Shown in pieces: positions 12,030 through 23,699 of a stretch of DNA of 64,000 bases (position 1 is its first letter; each line of letters begins with the position of its first letter). The stretch spans positions 37,320,310 to 37,384,309 of the forward strand of contig OW203983.1 in assembly GCA_934047225.1 (NCBI GenBank). Direction: 5' to 3'. This DNA is from Ypsolopha sequella. Taxonomy: Eukaryota > Arthropoda > Insecta > Lepidoptera > Ypsolophidae. The translations under genes and the position numbers were made by a program. The notes under the pieces were generated by a model. That model was given only the letters and a program-made list of their open reading frames with translations, was not told the origin of the DNA and searched no databases.

Positions 12030-12720
12030 AAAGAATAGCATTATAGGAATATTTCGGCCTCTTCTTTTTCAGTATTCAAAATAAAAAGCTGATATATGTA
12101 TAGCTATATCGACAAATAATAGGTCTTTACGGATATTATCCGAAATTTTCTTACAGATTCATGAGTTCATAATTCCTGTAATTCAATACAATCAAGTTGA
12201 TTTCAAGGTTTTACATCTACGTATTAAAATTTGTTTTTATTGTCTGTTTGATAACTAAAATTAAAACTTCAAAAGCAGTTCGTCCTAAATGCCGTTCATT
12301 TCCATGATAAGATTAGTAATCATTTTTTAACAGCTGACACTTTTCTAGAATTAAATTAATGTTGCTCTTAGCTTAATGTTGTCTCAGTCATAAACAAAAG
12401 AAATTACATAATTTGGATTAGTCATTCCTAAAAAAAATGCAAAAATGTCAGTACTGAAAACTGAGTTTCCTTCAAATTCTCTATAGAAAACGGCAATTTC
12501 ATACGTAAAGACCTAATATAAGTATTCATGATCCCAGTAACAAAACAAATGTTTAACATTTTTCAAGTTTCTAGATAGACGATAAAAAAGGTCATGATTT
12601 ATATTTAATTTTGAATGACAACCTTTGTCGAATAACAATAATATAGGCGCGTTCGGAATGTGTTCTGTACGTTTTGTTAATGGTTCGGATACTCGCACTA
12701 GAGGTGTAGTTGCGCTGCGA

Positions 12721-12914
12721 TTTGGGCGTCTGTGTTTGCAGGAACATGTGGAAGCTAAAGACTATTTACACGGTTTGGGCGTCTGTGTTTGCAGGAACAT
12801 GTGGAAGCTAATAACTATTTACACGGTTTGGGCGTCTGTGTTTGCAGGAACATGTGGATTGTGGAAGCTAAAAACTATTAACACGGTTTGGACGTCTGTG
12901 TTTGCAGGAACATT
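12721..12914 (+). repeat. Short minisatellite, 53-bp unit, 3.5 copies
   Basis: Units start at 12721, 12774, 12827 and 12887 (partial) with TTTGGGCGTCTGTGTTTGC. The third unit carries an extra 7 bp (ATTGTGG) and is 60 bp long. The array lies in an open frame of 147 codons (12625-13068), but the frame comes from the repeat and has no recognisable domain. Confidence 0.85.
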
Positions 12915-14604
12915 TTCACAAGTGGACCGCTCAGGTTCGCGGTGCCATTGTGTTTTTGATGTGAGTACACAAATTTCCGATAGAACATTTTATGAGAAAA
13001 CTTTGAGATCCTTGATTTTTGGTAATTTTGGATATGTTTTATGTTTTTCTTTTCCTTTTGGACTTTGATAATTAATTTAAATAATAAATGTTATAGATTT
13101 ATAAGTGAGACAAGACAGAAGAACATGAGATGATCTATTAAATTTGTACTGTACAATATTTTAGTATTCCTGTATAAGCCCGAATCATATAGTAGTATTG
13201 ACCTTTGAGACCTCTTGTTAAACCTAGGATTGCCTGTGCTACCTATAACATTCAAGTCGGTGGAGTCCTCTCTATTCACTTCTGCAATCCGCCTTTTCTT
13301 TAGGATTAATTTATTTTTTGAACTTTTTATTGATAATTGTTCACATTCTATTTTATTTTTATTTATTTTTTTATTATACTGATTTAAATTTGTGATTTAT
13401 CTTGACTTTGATTTCTACTTTATTTTTTATATATTTCTTTTTTAATTATTACCTGTGAATTATGCTAAAGTGACGTGTAATAATAGTTACGAAAATAAAT
13501 GTCTTATGTCTTCTTGATACGACACGACATTACCTTCCTCTTTCACCTGATCCATGAATGTATATATATATTTTTAGTTCATTTACCCCATTGCTTTTAC
13601 TATCCTCTTTTGACCAAGTTATGTTGACATTTTCGAAAGACACTTGTAACTTTTAAACTCTTTAAACTAACGTGCTTGTCGTTTCGATCGCTCTATAGTA
13701 ACGAATTTTGGTCACAAGAAGACCGATCATAAGTCTTTAAATTAAATTAGTTGGCGAAATTTGAAACATATGTAGAACTTGTCCAAATGAACGACTTTTA
13801 CTATTAGGATAGTGCGAAATTCTTAAAATTTGTTTTCATCTTTCCATACTGGACCAGTCAGCTGATCGGGGCAATTTGTATGGGAGGAAGTGAAAAAAAG
13901 TTACGAATTTTACTTAGCTCCGATACAAACAGTTGTTCATATAGACTAGTACTACCTATAGTACTATTTTCGCCAACTAATATTATTTAACCTTATAGTT
14001 ATAGACGATCGATAAGTCAAGCAAGTATCTTTAAAAGTATGATAAAGTATTCTACGCGCTTAAGACTTAAATCTTACATACATAATGTTAAGGATCGATC
14101 AATTCCTTTTGGACTTTACGTATTCTTGATACGGAGGTTCTTAGCTCCGGAAATTCAAATGAAAATGACGCCTGACTCATCATGGCCTTCATGCTGGCTA
14201 GTATCATGAGTTTAGCCAATCAGCTTGCAGTGCACGTCACTTCATCCTTTGTTCATTATCACTCGTGACATGTCATGCTGTTTTAGAGTTCTGTCAGCAA
14301 ATTGTAAACCCTTGTTTCGTTCTTTTGTCTAGCTGTAACAAAGAAAAAAAAAACTTACACAAGTAAAATATTCGGGGAAATAAAAACCATTGCAGTCGTT
14401 CTTTTTTGAATCACACTTTTTTTTTCTATTTTAATTTTGTGTTTGCGTTTCAAACTGACCTTAAAGGTTTTAAGGGTTCTGTAAACAACAAGGAACCCTT
14501 ATAGTTTCACTATGTCCGTCCGTCCGTCCGTCCGTCCGTCCGTCTGCCTGATTGTCCGCGGCTTAGCTCAGAGACTCTTAGTGTACAAGACAGCTGTAAT
14601 TTGG

Positions 14605-15222
14605 CATCATCATCACCATCATCATCATTCAGCCCACATCCACACACTGTTGGGCATAGGCCTCCTCTTCTCCACGCCATTTTTGTCGGTCTCTCCCCAG
14701 CCTCATCCATTGCCCACCAACAGCCCTGACGATATCGTCTCGCCATCGGGCCATCGGTCTACCCACTGAACACTTTCCTGTGGGTCTACCGCGTAATTCT
14801 CATTTTCATCAACATCAACTTGAGATTGAAATTTGACGTGCGTGCGACGACACCCGCCTAACATGCCATCTCTTTTGCACGCGTTGAATTTCGCATGCAT
14901 TTGCTTGAAGTTGATACAAATGGGAATTACGCGGTAGAGCCCCTGGTCTCGGCCGCCACTCTGTAACTGCTCTAGTCCAGCGTCCGTGTTCCCGTCTAGC
15001 CAGGTGATCCGCCTATCTCCTCTTAAGTCTCGTGATTCGACTCCAGTTCGTTGTCGAATGTAACGATCCACATGAGAGAGGCTTAGCATAGCTCTCTCCA
15101 TAGCCCTCTGTGCCACTTTTATTTTGTGGATGTGAGCTTTGGTTAGCGTCCACGTTTTGGCACCATAAGTAAGGATAGGCAGAACACACTGCTTGAATGT
15201 CTTGATCTTGAGACAATCGCCC
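14605..15222 (-). pseudogene. RTE-like LINE, C-terminal end of reverse transcriptase plus (CAT)n tail
   Basis: On the minus strand one frame reads QCVLPILTYGAKTWTLT and KVAQRAMERAML. A frameshift near 15010 leads to HLARREHGRWTRAVTEWRPR, and after a small insertion the frame continues GRPMARWRDDIVRAVGGQWM and EEEAYAQQCVDVG to a stop. These are the C-terminal motifs of RTE-clade ORFs in Lepidoptera (TYG-ETWTLT, QRAMERAML, GRW, EAYAQQ, from memory). The 3' end is a (CAT)n tract at 14605-14628. It is 5'-truncated and dead. Confidence 0.8.
14786..14937. mobile_element. 152-bp MITE inside the RTE fragment
   Basis: It starts CTACCGCGTAATTC and ends GAATTACGCGGTAG; the inverted repeats are about 28 bp with few mismatches. 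It separates two parts of the RTE C-terminus that are contiguous in related elements. It is the third layer of a nest with the RTE fragment and the GGGTTC repeat. Non-coding. Confidence 0.75.
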
Positions 15223-15879
15223 CTGCACGTAAAGTGGGGATGAATATTTTTTTTCTCTTGAATCCCATAGTGTGGTGTGTCATTGGATAGGTCTTTCAAA
15301 ACTATTGTTGGTGTGCGAAAATCAATTTTCGATTCAGGGATCCGTTTGCGAAATATTAAAGTGCTAATTTTTGTTAGAGTCAAATGTCCCTCCCCTGGCA
15401 GCGAAACGGTTGTTTTATATAAGTGAAAAATTCACGGCAGTAGTATATACAACGATGTTAAAAGGAAAATAATCACAGTCAAGTAGGCTTTACAAGTTAA
15501 CGAGTAATAGTCGAACAACTTAAAATTTCGTACAAATTGAAGTTGTTAGTTGTGTAAAACAGGTAGTAAATATAAGTTTATGAACATTGTAAGTTCGCAT
15601 ACTGTGGCGGGCAACTACAGAACCCTACACTGCGCGTGGCCCGACACGAACTTGGCCGGTTTTATTAATATAATAAAATAGGCCCACGAGAAATGTTTCC
15701 ACGAGTAATAAATCACCTAAACGCAAAGCATTGCCTGAAAAAGTCTTTCTAGCGTATTTCAGGGAACAATTCAATTCGCCAAGTCATAGCTTTTCTTGTT
15801 TATCTGAACGAATGTTAGCAGGGTTAGCTTAAATATTAATCAAATAAATTATAGCTAGGTTTGCATACTCGTATACTTC

Positions 15880-16905
15880 ACAAGCTTCAAAAATCATTCA
15901 TAATAGAATCGGACAAACAGTAGAACAGTTCATAGGCAACGATCAATATGACTTCAGGCAAGGTCGGGGGACTAGAGACGCAAATTAGCTTTGGGACAAG
16001 TCGCTGAAAGGAGATTAGAGACTTAGAAAAAACAACTATATCAGAAGCAGGAAACCTATGATAGAAGTAGGGAAAGAAAATAGAGATGCAAAAATAAAAC
16101 AAGGTGTTCATCAAGGCTGCTCACTTGCTCACTCACTCAAATTTTGGAGACCTCTTCAGAAGGCATAACCATAAATGGGGAGGTATAGTGTTTATTCGAT
16201 TCGACAATAATATACCTGCAATAACCAAAAATAGAAATCCGATTTTACAGAACTTCAGTTAAATATAAATAAAAAGAAAACCAAAATAACTGCAAAACGG
16301 CCAGTTAAAATCAAAACCATAACAATAAACGATACAGTAGTATAATGAGTAAACATCAGCTATACCCATACTTGGGTAGCGCCATCACACAAAACTGAAA
16401 ATGTACAACAGATATCAAGATTAGAATCGTAATCACTAAGCAGGCTTTCAGCAACAAAAAAGACAGATATGTACAGATATAAAAAAAAAGGTTTATAAAA
16501 GCAAATAGAGCACAGTATTGTATGGGTGCGAAACATGGACCATGACACAGAGAGATAGGGAAATGATTGAAGCGTTTGAAATTTGGTGCTGGAGACGGAT
16601 GGAGAAAATTAGTTGGACAGAGAAAATAACCAATGAGTACGTGTTAAAGAGAAAAGAAACATCATGAATGTAATTAAAAACGGAAAAGGTTAGATGTTCG
16701 GGTACCATCTTAGGCATGATCCTCTAATAAAAGCCATCGTAGAAGGGAAAATAGAGGGGAAAAGAGGAGGAAGACGACCGAGGATCAAGTACAGTGACCA
16801 TCTTAAGGCAAAAGCAGGAGTCGCACGTTACCAGAAATTAAAAGATTTGGCTCTGGAAAGCGAACGATGGAAGTTAGATTTTTTGACAAAAGTACTATGT
16901 TGATT
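15880..16905 (+). pseudogene. LINE reverse-transcriptase remnant with internal deletion
   Basis: In order, across changing frames: SKIIHNRIGQTVEQFIGNDQ near 15888, QGVHQGCSL near 16100, a remnant of the THTWVA/YLGS region near 16362, EIWCWRRMEKISWTEKITNE near 16575, and HDPLIKAIVEGKIEGKRGG followed by RPRIKYSD at 16720-16790. These match the RT palm, the thumb and the C-terminal tail of an animal LINE family with WCWRRM and GKRGRGRPR motifs. The catalytic YADD region is deleted, and several stops are present. Confidence 0.8.
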
Positions 16906-17726
16906 TCGACAAAAATGGCATTTGCTGGACTTATTTTATATATAATTTAGGTATACTTGTTTAGCAAAATGCTCTCTTCCTGCTCTTGGGCAATATTAAA
17001 CAATTAAAATGTCCGTATCAGTTAGTTTGGTGCATGTTATATGGTTTTTATTGCTAATACGGACAGATATAACAAGTGTATGATTGTTATTAGCAATACC
17101 ACTATGCGCTTCCTTGATGGCATTTTAGTATATTATATCTACTCACTATTGCGGTACCCGTAGGTAGACTATGTACCTAATTTGTTCAAACCTAATATAA
17201 TAAAAATACTACTTTTTACATCATTTAGTCGCTCCACTGAATGAAACCATTGAGTTTGATCTATAACATAACCTATTATAACAAAAGAAGAAATACCTTC
17301 CCCGCCTGTATTCTTTCCCGAATATTTTATTTTTCTTCGCAATGTAAAGTGCATACCATGCGTTAATTGTACCTATTTACTCAATAAAAAGATTGTCGCT
17401 TGAAGAAAAAGAATGGTTTATAAACGATATAAAACCTACCGTAGCATTGAAAACAGCGTTGAACACGGCTTGGTTATTTTTTTCTTTGTTCTGAATTTTG
17501 TTTGATCGCCAGTACACCAGGATCTCGTCTCATTCATTGCAGTATTTTTCAATTAAATAAATAGCATACATGCCTCGATATTGTTCCTAAAAATAAGTTG
17601 CCAATGAAAAAGAAACTATAACAAAATTATTAAGTTATTTATTTAATGTTTTATGGTAAATATTTAGAATTGGTTTGTTAATCAATAATGACAGATTGTC
17701 GATTTTAAACAAACTTTATACTTTTA

Positions 17727-18000
17727 GGGTTCCGTTCCTAAAAGGTACAAAAGGGACCTTGATGGTGAGACTCTCTTGTCCGTTCGTCCGTACGTCACAG
17801 CCTCATAACTTTAGCACAGTTCAATTTGGCACAACAATAGCATTAATTTACCTACATAACACACAGCAAAAATAAATGAAAATTTTTAAATTATTCAACA
17901 TATTTCCAATACAAAAGAGAAAAAGATATCCTAAATATACAATATGGGTATCAAATTGTAGATATTATGAAGTTAATTGTAAAATATATATACTTTAACT
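17727..18000 (+). mobile_element. GGGTTCCG-type repeat, subfamily B
   Basis: It begins TTAGGGTTCCGTTCCTAAAA and contains CACAGCCTCATAACTTTAGC and CCAATACAAAAGAG. It aligns through GGATATCAAATTGTAGATAT-like sequence with the copy at 63723-64000, so the two define a subfamily. No terminal TTGGCCGG was found, so it is 3'-truncated or its 3' end is unrecognised. Confidence 0.7.
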
Positions 18001-18282
18001 ACATTTACTGGCACTTTCGAGAAATATTTGCAAAACCACAAAAAATGTATGTCTCCCCTTATCTCCGAAATCGTTAGACTGAAAAATATGAAAAAAATGC
18101 CGATTATCGGTCATAACTGGCCAATTACAGGAAAACAATAGGGATGTAAAAAAAATTAACACAAATGAGAAATATCGCTGGGTTGCCACTAGGAGTTGGA
18201 TAGACCCGAAAAACTGATCAAAAAAATTACCCTCTCTACATTATATAATGCTCAACTAAACAATTTTTTTATAAAATACCGT

Positions 18283-18505
18283 TTGAGTGCTTTTTTATTT
18301 TTATGTACATAAATATAAATACTTAATTAAAGAGTTTAAGGCGCTATATTCCGACCCCTCAGTGGGGTCGTCATCAGGCGAATAGAAAAATATTATATCA
18401 TATAGAATGTAAATAATATCATATTCGCCTGATGACCCCACTGAGGGGTCTCTTTTAATTATGTATTTATATGTATGTATAATACAACATACAAATAATA
18501 AAAAA
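18283..18505. mobile_element. Foldback element with near-perfect hairpin core
   Basis: GACCCCTCAGTGGGGTC at 18354 is itself palindromic and continues into GTCATCAGGCGAATA. This is answered at 18422-18450 by TATTCGCCTGATGACCCCAC and TGAGGGGTC. Weaker arms extend outwards (GTGCTTTTTTATT against AATAAAAAAGCCC). The loop is about 45 bp. Non-coding. Confidence 0.75.
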
Positions 18506-19229
18506 GCCCTTTAACTAAACTAAAAGAGTTTTCTAAACCACCGTTCGAAGTCATCATAATTCATTTTTTAAGGTCTCGCAGCACGTACAACGCCATATAC
18601 AGCATGTTCTATTCTCACTTTCGAAACACATTAGCGCGGCGATTCAACTGGAAGCGAACTAATGTGTAATTATTTTTTTATTATTCCCCGATGCAAGTTC
18701 ATCGCCTTTTCCGTAATTACGATATTAACATGAGAGTTGTGAGTCGTGACTTGCACTCGGTTTAGTTATAAAACAGATGTCATAGAATTGCATGGATACT
18801 TGAAAAAATCTAAAAAAGGAGCGTCTTGTCGTGATATGTTTTGTTACGCGAATAAGTTATTTTACACAAGAAATAATCAGTATCATTATTTCATTACTTT
18901 ACGTAATTGCTTCGAAAATATTCCGAAGAAGCTGATGAGCTTGCAACAAACAAGAATAAATAATATATAAATTGAACAATTAAACTGATCTTGACCTTTA
19001 CGTTTTTATTCTACGTGTAGGTACAAGACAGAACATTCTTTGGGTCGGTTCTAATAGTTTTATATAATAAATAATAATCACTCACAATTATATATGTAAA
19101 AGAAACTTAATTTAAAACTAAATAATCCTAAGAAAAAAAAAAAATATAAATAAAAGAAAAAGCCCTAAAACCTTCACCCTTTGTAAACTAACGTTGTTAT
19201 TTTTTTTAGCTGTTAAGTTAGTAAGTATG

Positions 19230-19563
19230 TATGTTACCGCAAATACCCGAATTCAGTAAGAATCCGTATTTACTAGTAAATACGCGAAGCATCTAAGAGC
19301 ATCTGAAACAATGCGTGTTTACTAGTAATGAACCCGTTCTTACTAAAGCAGTTAGGTAAATGCCAAATAAAATTATTACATTGGCTTTTTACTGCCCTTT
19401 TCAGTTAAAACCCGTTCTTGCTAAACGCATGTTAGTAAATATCAAATTTTTAAATAAAAATGGGTTCTTTTTAGTAATTTCTGATATCCTGATGCTCTTA
19501 GATACTTCGCGTATTTACTAGTAAAAACGGGTTCTAACTGATTTCGGGTATTTACTGTAACGT
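19230..19563. mobile_element. Foldback MITE with TTACTAGTAAATACGCGAAG arms
   Basis: The left arm, GTTACCGCAAATACCCGAA, then TTACTAGTAAATACGCGAAG and CATCTAAGAGCATC, is mirrored on the right by GATGCTCTTAGATACTTCGC, GTATTTACTAGTAA and TCGGGTATTTACTGTAAC. The arms are about 90 bp. There is no coding capacity and no convincing target duplication. Confidence 0.75.
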
Positions 19564-19782
19564 AATATCGTTTACATAAACCTTTTGTTCAGTTCAAGAA
19601 CTTAAGGAGTTTGCATTGAACAGAACTCAATGGAGAGAGCTCCACAGACAAGAGCCAAGCTCTTAAATATACGACGATGAAACCTTTTGTCAATACCTGT
19701 GTTTGTGTTTAAGCTTTATGTTGCTTACAAAATAAAAAGTTTTTAATTCTTGGCATACAATTCTCTGCTTGTCTTGAATTAG

Positions 19783-20198
19783 TTAAGGCGATATGTAAAA
19801 GTTTTAGCGTCCCTGTTACTCCATATGCAAAAAAGCCCTCAGTGGGAGAGGGACGGATTCGTGGAAAAGTAGCAAAAAGTAGGTTTTTTATTGATATAAA
19901 ATATACTAAAGTTGCTACCAAAATTTCGTTTAACCAGGTCCTAGATATTGTTAATACCCATCTAATAAAATATAATCGCAGTCCATATGTCATTCTGAAT
20001 TGTCAAACCAGGAGAATTGGTGTCGAAAAAGACCTCATTTCAACAAATGTTTCTATCGAGCCGAATTTCTCGATCTGTTTTAACAGATCCCTAGAAAAAG
20101 ATTCCAAAAATAATATACTATTCTATCAAAATAATACATTATTTACTGAAGTAGATATGCAAGTTCTAAAGTGTCCTTTTTTTTCCGTAGCGCCTTAA
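19783..20198 (+). mobile_element. TTAA-bounded MITE, family 1, copy 5 (complete)
   Basis: This is the cleanest copy: it starts TTAAGGCGATATGTAAAAG and ends TTTTCCGTAGCGCCTTAA, 416 bp including both TTAA. An open frame of 118 codons inside it is a chance frame, because related copies carry stops there. Confidence 0.85.
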
Positions 20199-20289
20199 AT
20201 GCGTATAACGGCACACACAACCTTCAGGCTTCGTTTTCTTTACACCTTTCTTTTAACAGCTGCTGTGAAAAAGTTTTTAGTTATATATT

Positions 20290-20460
20290 GGTGTCTATTC
20301 GGCGAAACACAACTTACCTTATTTTACAAGACTAACCTTATTTTGCGCGTCCTGTTTTTGTCTTTTCGATACAGAATGAAAAAGACAGAACGCTTAAATT
20401 AAGTTTAGTCCTGTCAAATAACTTAAATCGTGTTACACCGAATCGACATCATTGTCATTT
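20290..20460. mobile_element. Small palindromic element, second copy of the 5991-6143 family
   Basis: ACAAGACTAACCTTATTTTG, GACAGAACGCTTAAATTAAG and TTTAGTCCTGTCAAATAACT match the nested element at 5991-6143 closely. The outer border ATTCGG pairs with CCGAAT near 20438. Non-coding. Confidence 0.6.
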
Positions 20461-20711
20461 TAAGAAAATGTTATAAATAAGTTTTTTCTTACTTAGACAA
20501 AAAAACATGTAAAATATACTGGAAAATACCAATTCAAACTGTAACTTTAGCAATTTAATTTCCTCAAAATAATGTCTTAAATTTTGCAAGAAATTCTTGT
20601 AAAATTTACTTGAAATAAATTCCCAAGATACAATTGAACCAGATACATAAATAAGCATTCGTTCTGTGAATAAATTTAATTTTATTATTATTATGTAGGT
20701 ACACTTTTCAG

Positions 20712-21470
20712 TCACGGGCCCATAGGGACCCGGTCATTTGAAAGGCATTCATGGGGCCGAAGCCAACATTGAAGAGGCCTTTGGTACCATTTAATCTAGA
20801 TGTGAGATGGCTGCATCCATGGAGGCCTCTCCCTCAATGTATCATTGTGATACACTAACGGACAGTCCCCCACAGTTGCCAAACTATTGCCAGGAAGGAA
20901 GCGACTTGGAGTGGGCTATGAGGATGGGATGCTAAATGGGCCGGATAACAGGGCTATGGAGTGAGATAACGGACATCTGCCTCGAAAATCTCTCACAAAT
21001 TTGAATATGGCAGATGGTGACTTGCTGCTTAATAACTATCCACCAGGATAGCCGTTGTGGGCCCCCTATCTAGCCACCATGGGGCGGCCAGGGGGCAACA
21101 CTATGTAAGCAGCTAAGGTTGTCGAGAGGTGAGTCTGCGGGGCGCAAGATCCTTCTAACAGTCAAGTGCCCCCGGCGTTATGACATTTATACTTCCAACC
21201 TGGAGCATAGGTTCCGCTCTTGCATCTCCACTCTGGCCGGCTGGTTAAGGCAAGCGCAGAGGTAGGGAGTGTGTTTCTGTGTGTATGTGTGTGTGTAAGC
21301 GCATGTGTGATAGTGTCCCCTGGAGGTAGGGTCCGTGGTGTCGCCACTCACCATCGGCTCGCCACAAGCCGCCCTGCGGTGACTGATTGCACTGGACGTA
21401 CTGGACATACCAGAGGGCGATGGGGTCGTCACATCCCTACGCCTTTTCGTCACATCCCTACGCCTTTATT
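20712..21470. repeat. GC-rich block of unknown family
   Basis: Base composition shifts sharply towards GC compared with the flanks. The block contains GGGGCCGAAGCCAACATTG, GGGGCGGCCAGGGGGC and a (GT)n tract near 21273-21300. Short overlapping frames exist, but none shows a domain that I recognise. It looks like the 5' part of a retroelement, but I cannot assign it. Confidence 0.35.
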
Positions 21471-21808
21471 ATTAACAAAAAAAAACATTCAAAGGTCGTT
21501 ACCGTTGCTTGAAGCAGATGATCAACGTACCTTATCGACTATTATGTAATTATAGCATCGTATGCAAATGTGTGAAGCAATTAAAAATAACCACCTTTCA
21601 CATCATGCACATTTACTTCACTTATATAATAACAATTACATAATAACAAAAGCACCTAAATTACATTGTAATGAAATGTTAATTTTAAAATCGAACAAAT
21701 CACTGACCTCCCGCAATCAGCAGTATTTAGGTATATCTTTCTTATCGTCAATTGATAACTTTAGGTAATATATACTTTTTGGAAAAAAATCCTCATCCAA
21801 TAATTGCA

Positions 21809-22173
21809 CATCCATCCATCCATCCATCAGCCTAGTTCGTCCACTGCTGGACATAAGCCTTTCCGGGACTTTGCCACTCTCGGCGGTCATCCTAGAAGAA
21901 TTGCCCATACTCACACACGCTGAGCAGGCGGGTTGGTGAGCGCGGTGCCGGAACCCTCGCACCAGTGACGCTGCTGCCCGTCACCAGTCTGTTCCATATA
22001 AGGCCCCGCTATTAGGGATGGATATACTGCCATCTATCAGTCCCAGGCATGGTGGGCCTCCTGGTTTTTTGCCTGTGAGCTGTCCTCTTACTCTCCCCCG
22101 AATTACTTCGAGGGGGTCTCCAAGTAATATAGTGGTACCTCCACAGTCGAGCCCGGCATCAGCTCTACCACCA
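21809..22173 (-). mobile_element. LINE-like 3' fragment with (CATC)n tail, copy 1
   Basis: A (CATC)n tract at 21811-21828 is followed by CAGCCTAGTTCGTCCACTGC, GGCGGGTTGGTGAGCGCGG and CTCTTACTCTCCCCCGAAT, ending at GGCATCAGCTCTACCACC. Copies lie at 28148-28483, 33476-33598 and 23710-24282 (split). The tail and the variable length at the other end suggest a 5'-truncating retroelement read on the minus strand. No protein motif is present in the fragment. Confidence 0.65.
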
Positions 22174-22734
22174 AACCAATCAATGCATATAACAAAATTT
22201 TTCAAACCCACTTTGATTAAACCACTTATTCGAATTCCAAGTGCAACAAGTATCTGGATGTAAATAAATTAATATCAAAAATCATAATTATATATACATT
22301 TCGTCATTACATGAATCCCCGAGTCAGAAGTGTTCCGAGTGTAAACTGTGAAATGCTAGTCACTGTCCATACTTAGTACACCTGCGTTTCACCGACAATT
22401 ATTAAGGCGTATGACCACGCTAAATAAGCAACTCGTTATGTGTCGGTACAAATATCAACGGAAACGACATTGAAATAATGTTCATTTCAGCGTGCCTTGA
22501 AAAGTGGCTGTTACGACAACCACTGCGTCTTCGGCTAGCGCAAAATAGGAGAAAATAATACTTTTCACATTTACGCCATAAACGAAAAAAAAATTTTGAA
22601 CTTAAATTTTTTAGATCTAAAAATTTCCTATAATTTAGTGAAATAATGATTAACATCGCTTTAGGCGTTTGAAAGGAGTGAGAGAATTCTTGTGTTAATC
22701 ATGTGAAACTTTCGATCACTTTCAAAGACAGGTC

Positions 22735-22985
22735 CAAATTTCAGTTGGCGTATCCCGTGATGGGTGGTGAGCCCTATCGCCGTACTTCGGACACAAATAC
22801 ACGCTTTTTAGGGCATGCAGGTTCCTTATTACCATGTTTTCCTTCACCGTTCAGCAAGTGGTAAGTAAGAACAAATACTATGCATATAAATTCCTAAAAG
22901 CTGATTGGTACATGCTCGACCGAGGATCGAACCTGGATCTCAAGATTGAGAGGCCAGCGTTCTACCCCTAAGCTACCGCCGCTTC
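22735..22985 (-). mobile_element. tRNA-derived SINE with intact-looking Pol III boxes
   Basis: On the minus strand, from about 22985, GCGGCGG is followed by A box TAGCTTAGGGG (fits TRGYNNARNNG) and, about 31 bp on, by B box GGTTCGATCCT. This is the tRNA head order. The body then runs to about 22735. Box sequences are close to consensus, so Pol III could still bind. The 3' end is not defined. Confidence 0.7.
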
Positions 22986-23064
22986 TATCAAAAATAAATA
23001 GTAAAATTATCAAAATATATATGTAGATATTTTTATTCGTTTTAAGTAAATTAATGACATTAAT

Positions 23065-23512
23065 GTGTTCCTCAGGGTGGTCTCCTACTCTCCTATTATG
23101 TTTTCGGTCTTCATTAACTCTATCACTTCTGCCCTCTCCTCTTCCTTTCATCTATATGCTGACGATCTTCAGCTGTACGTAGCGGCTCCAATTGAAGACA
23201 TTGACAATGCCATAGCCACAACCAATGCAGACCTAGATTGGATAAAACGCTATGGGCTTAATGTCAATCCGAAAAAGTTGCAAGTAATTATTATTGGTAG
23301 CCAATACTACATTTCGAGACTGAAAACTGATAATATTGCAAGTGTGGTTTTTGGTGGTGAAGTTCTACAATATAGCGAAACTGTCAAAAACTTGGGCGTA
23401 ATCATGGATCAGACTATGTCATGGGAGAGTCATATTAAGAAAGTTACTCGTAGGATGTACGGTTCATTTCACTCACTGAATCGCCTTCACCGCTTCGTTC
23501 GGCTCCTAATAT
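23065..23512 (+). pseudogene. LINE reverse-transcriptase fragment (palm and thumb)
   Basis: The frame reads HLYADDLQLYVAAPIEDID (with the catalytic YADD), then GLNVNPKKLQVIIIGSQ and VKNLGVIMDQTMSWESHIKK. The preceding VPQGG motif lies in a different frame (about 23072-23095), so there is a frameshift between it and the palm. The sequence stops matching near 23512. It resembles the Jockey/CR1 group. It is dead: both ends are truncated and it is frameshifted. Confidence 0.85.
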
Positions 23513-23699
23513 GTATACTTGCATGTAAATCTAACTAGTACCGCTCGTCGTCGCATCTATTTTTCACTTTTTGGTGAAAGATTTTTGATTTCGGCTTTTT
23601 AGAAAATGACGAAGTCATTTTACAAACGGCGCAAAACAGCAAGCGTTTAGAAACTGACGACGCCGTTTGTAAATGGCGGAATTTTACTGTTTGCCTGCG

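Larger units (their letters stand above)
14475..15662 (+). mobile_element. GGGTTC...TTGGCCGG-type repeat containing nested insertions
   Basis: The left part (AAGGGTTCTGTAAAC, the (CCGT)n run at 14513-14543, CGCGGCTTAGCTCAGAGAC, AGCTGTAATTTGGCA) and the right part (CACGTAAAGTGGGGATGA to CACGAACTTGGCCGG) both align with the copy at 35290-35852. Between them, 14605-15222 holds an RTE-like LINE fragment. The insertion replaced about 100 bp of the host repeat. Confidence 0.8.

Noticed and set aside
12625..13068. 147-codon plus-strand frame
   Set aside because: Much of it is the 53-bp tandem repeat; no start context, splice site or domain is convincing.
14510..14770. Frames over the (CCGT)n and (CAT)n tracts
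   Set aside because: They are low-complexity translation of microsatellites inside transposon ends.
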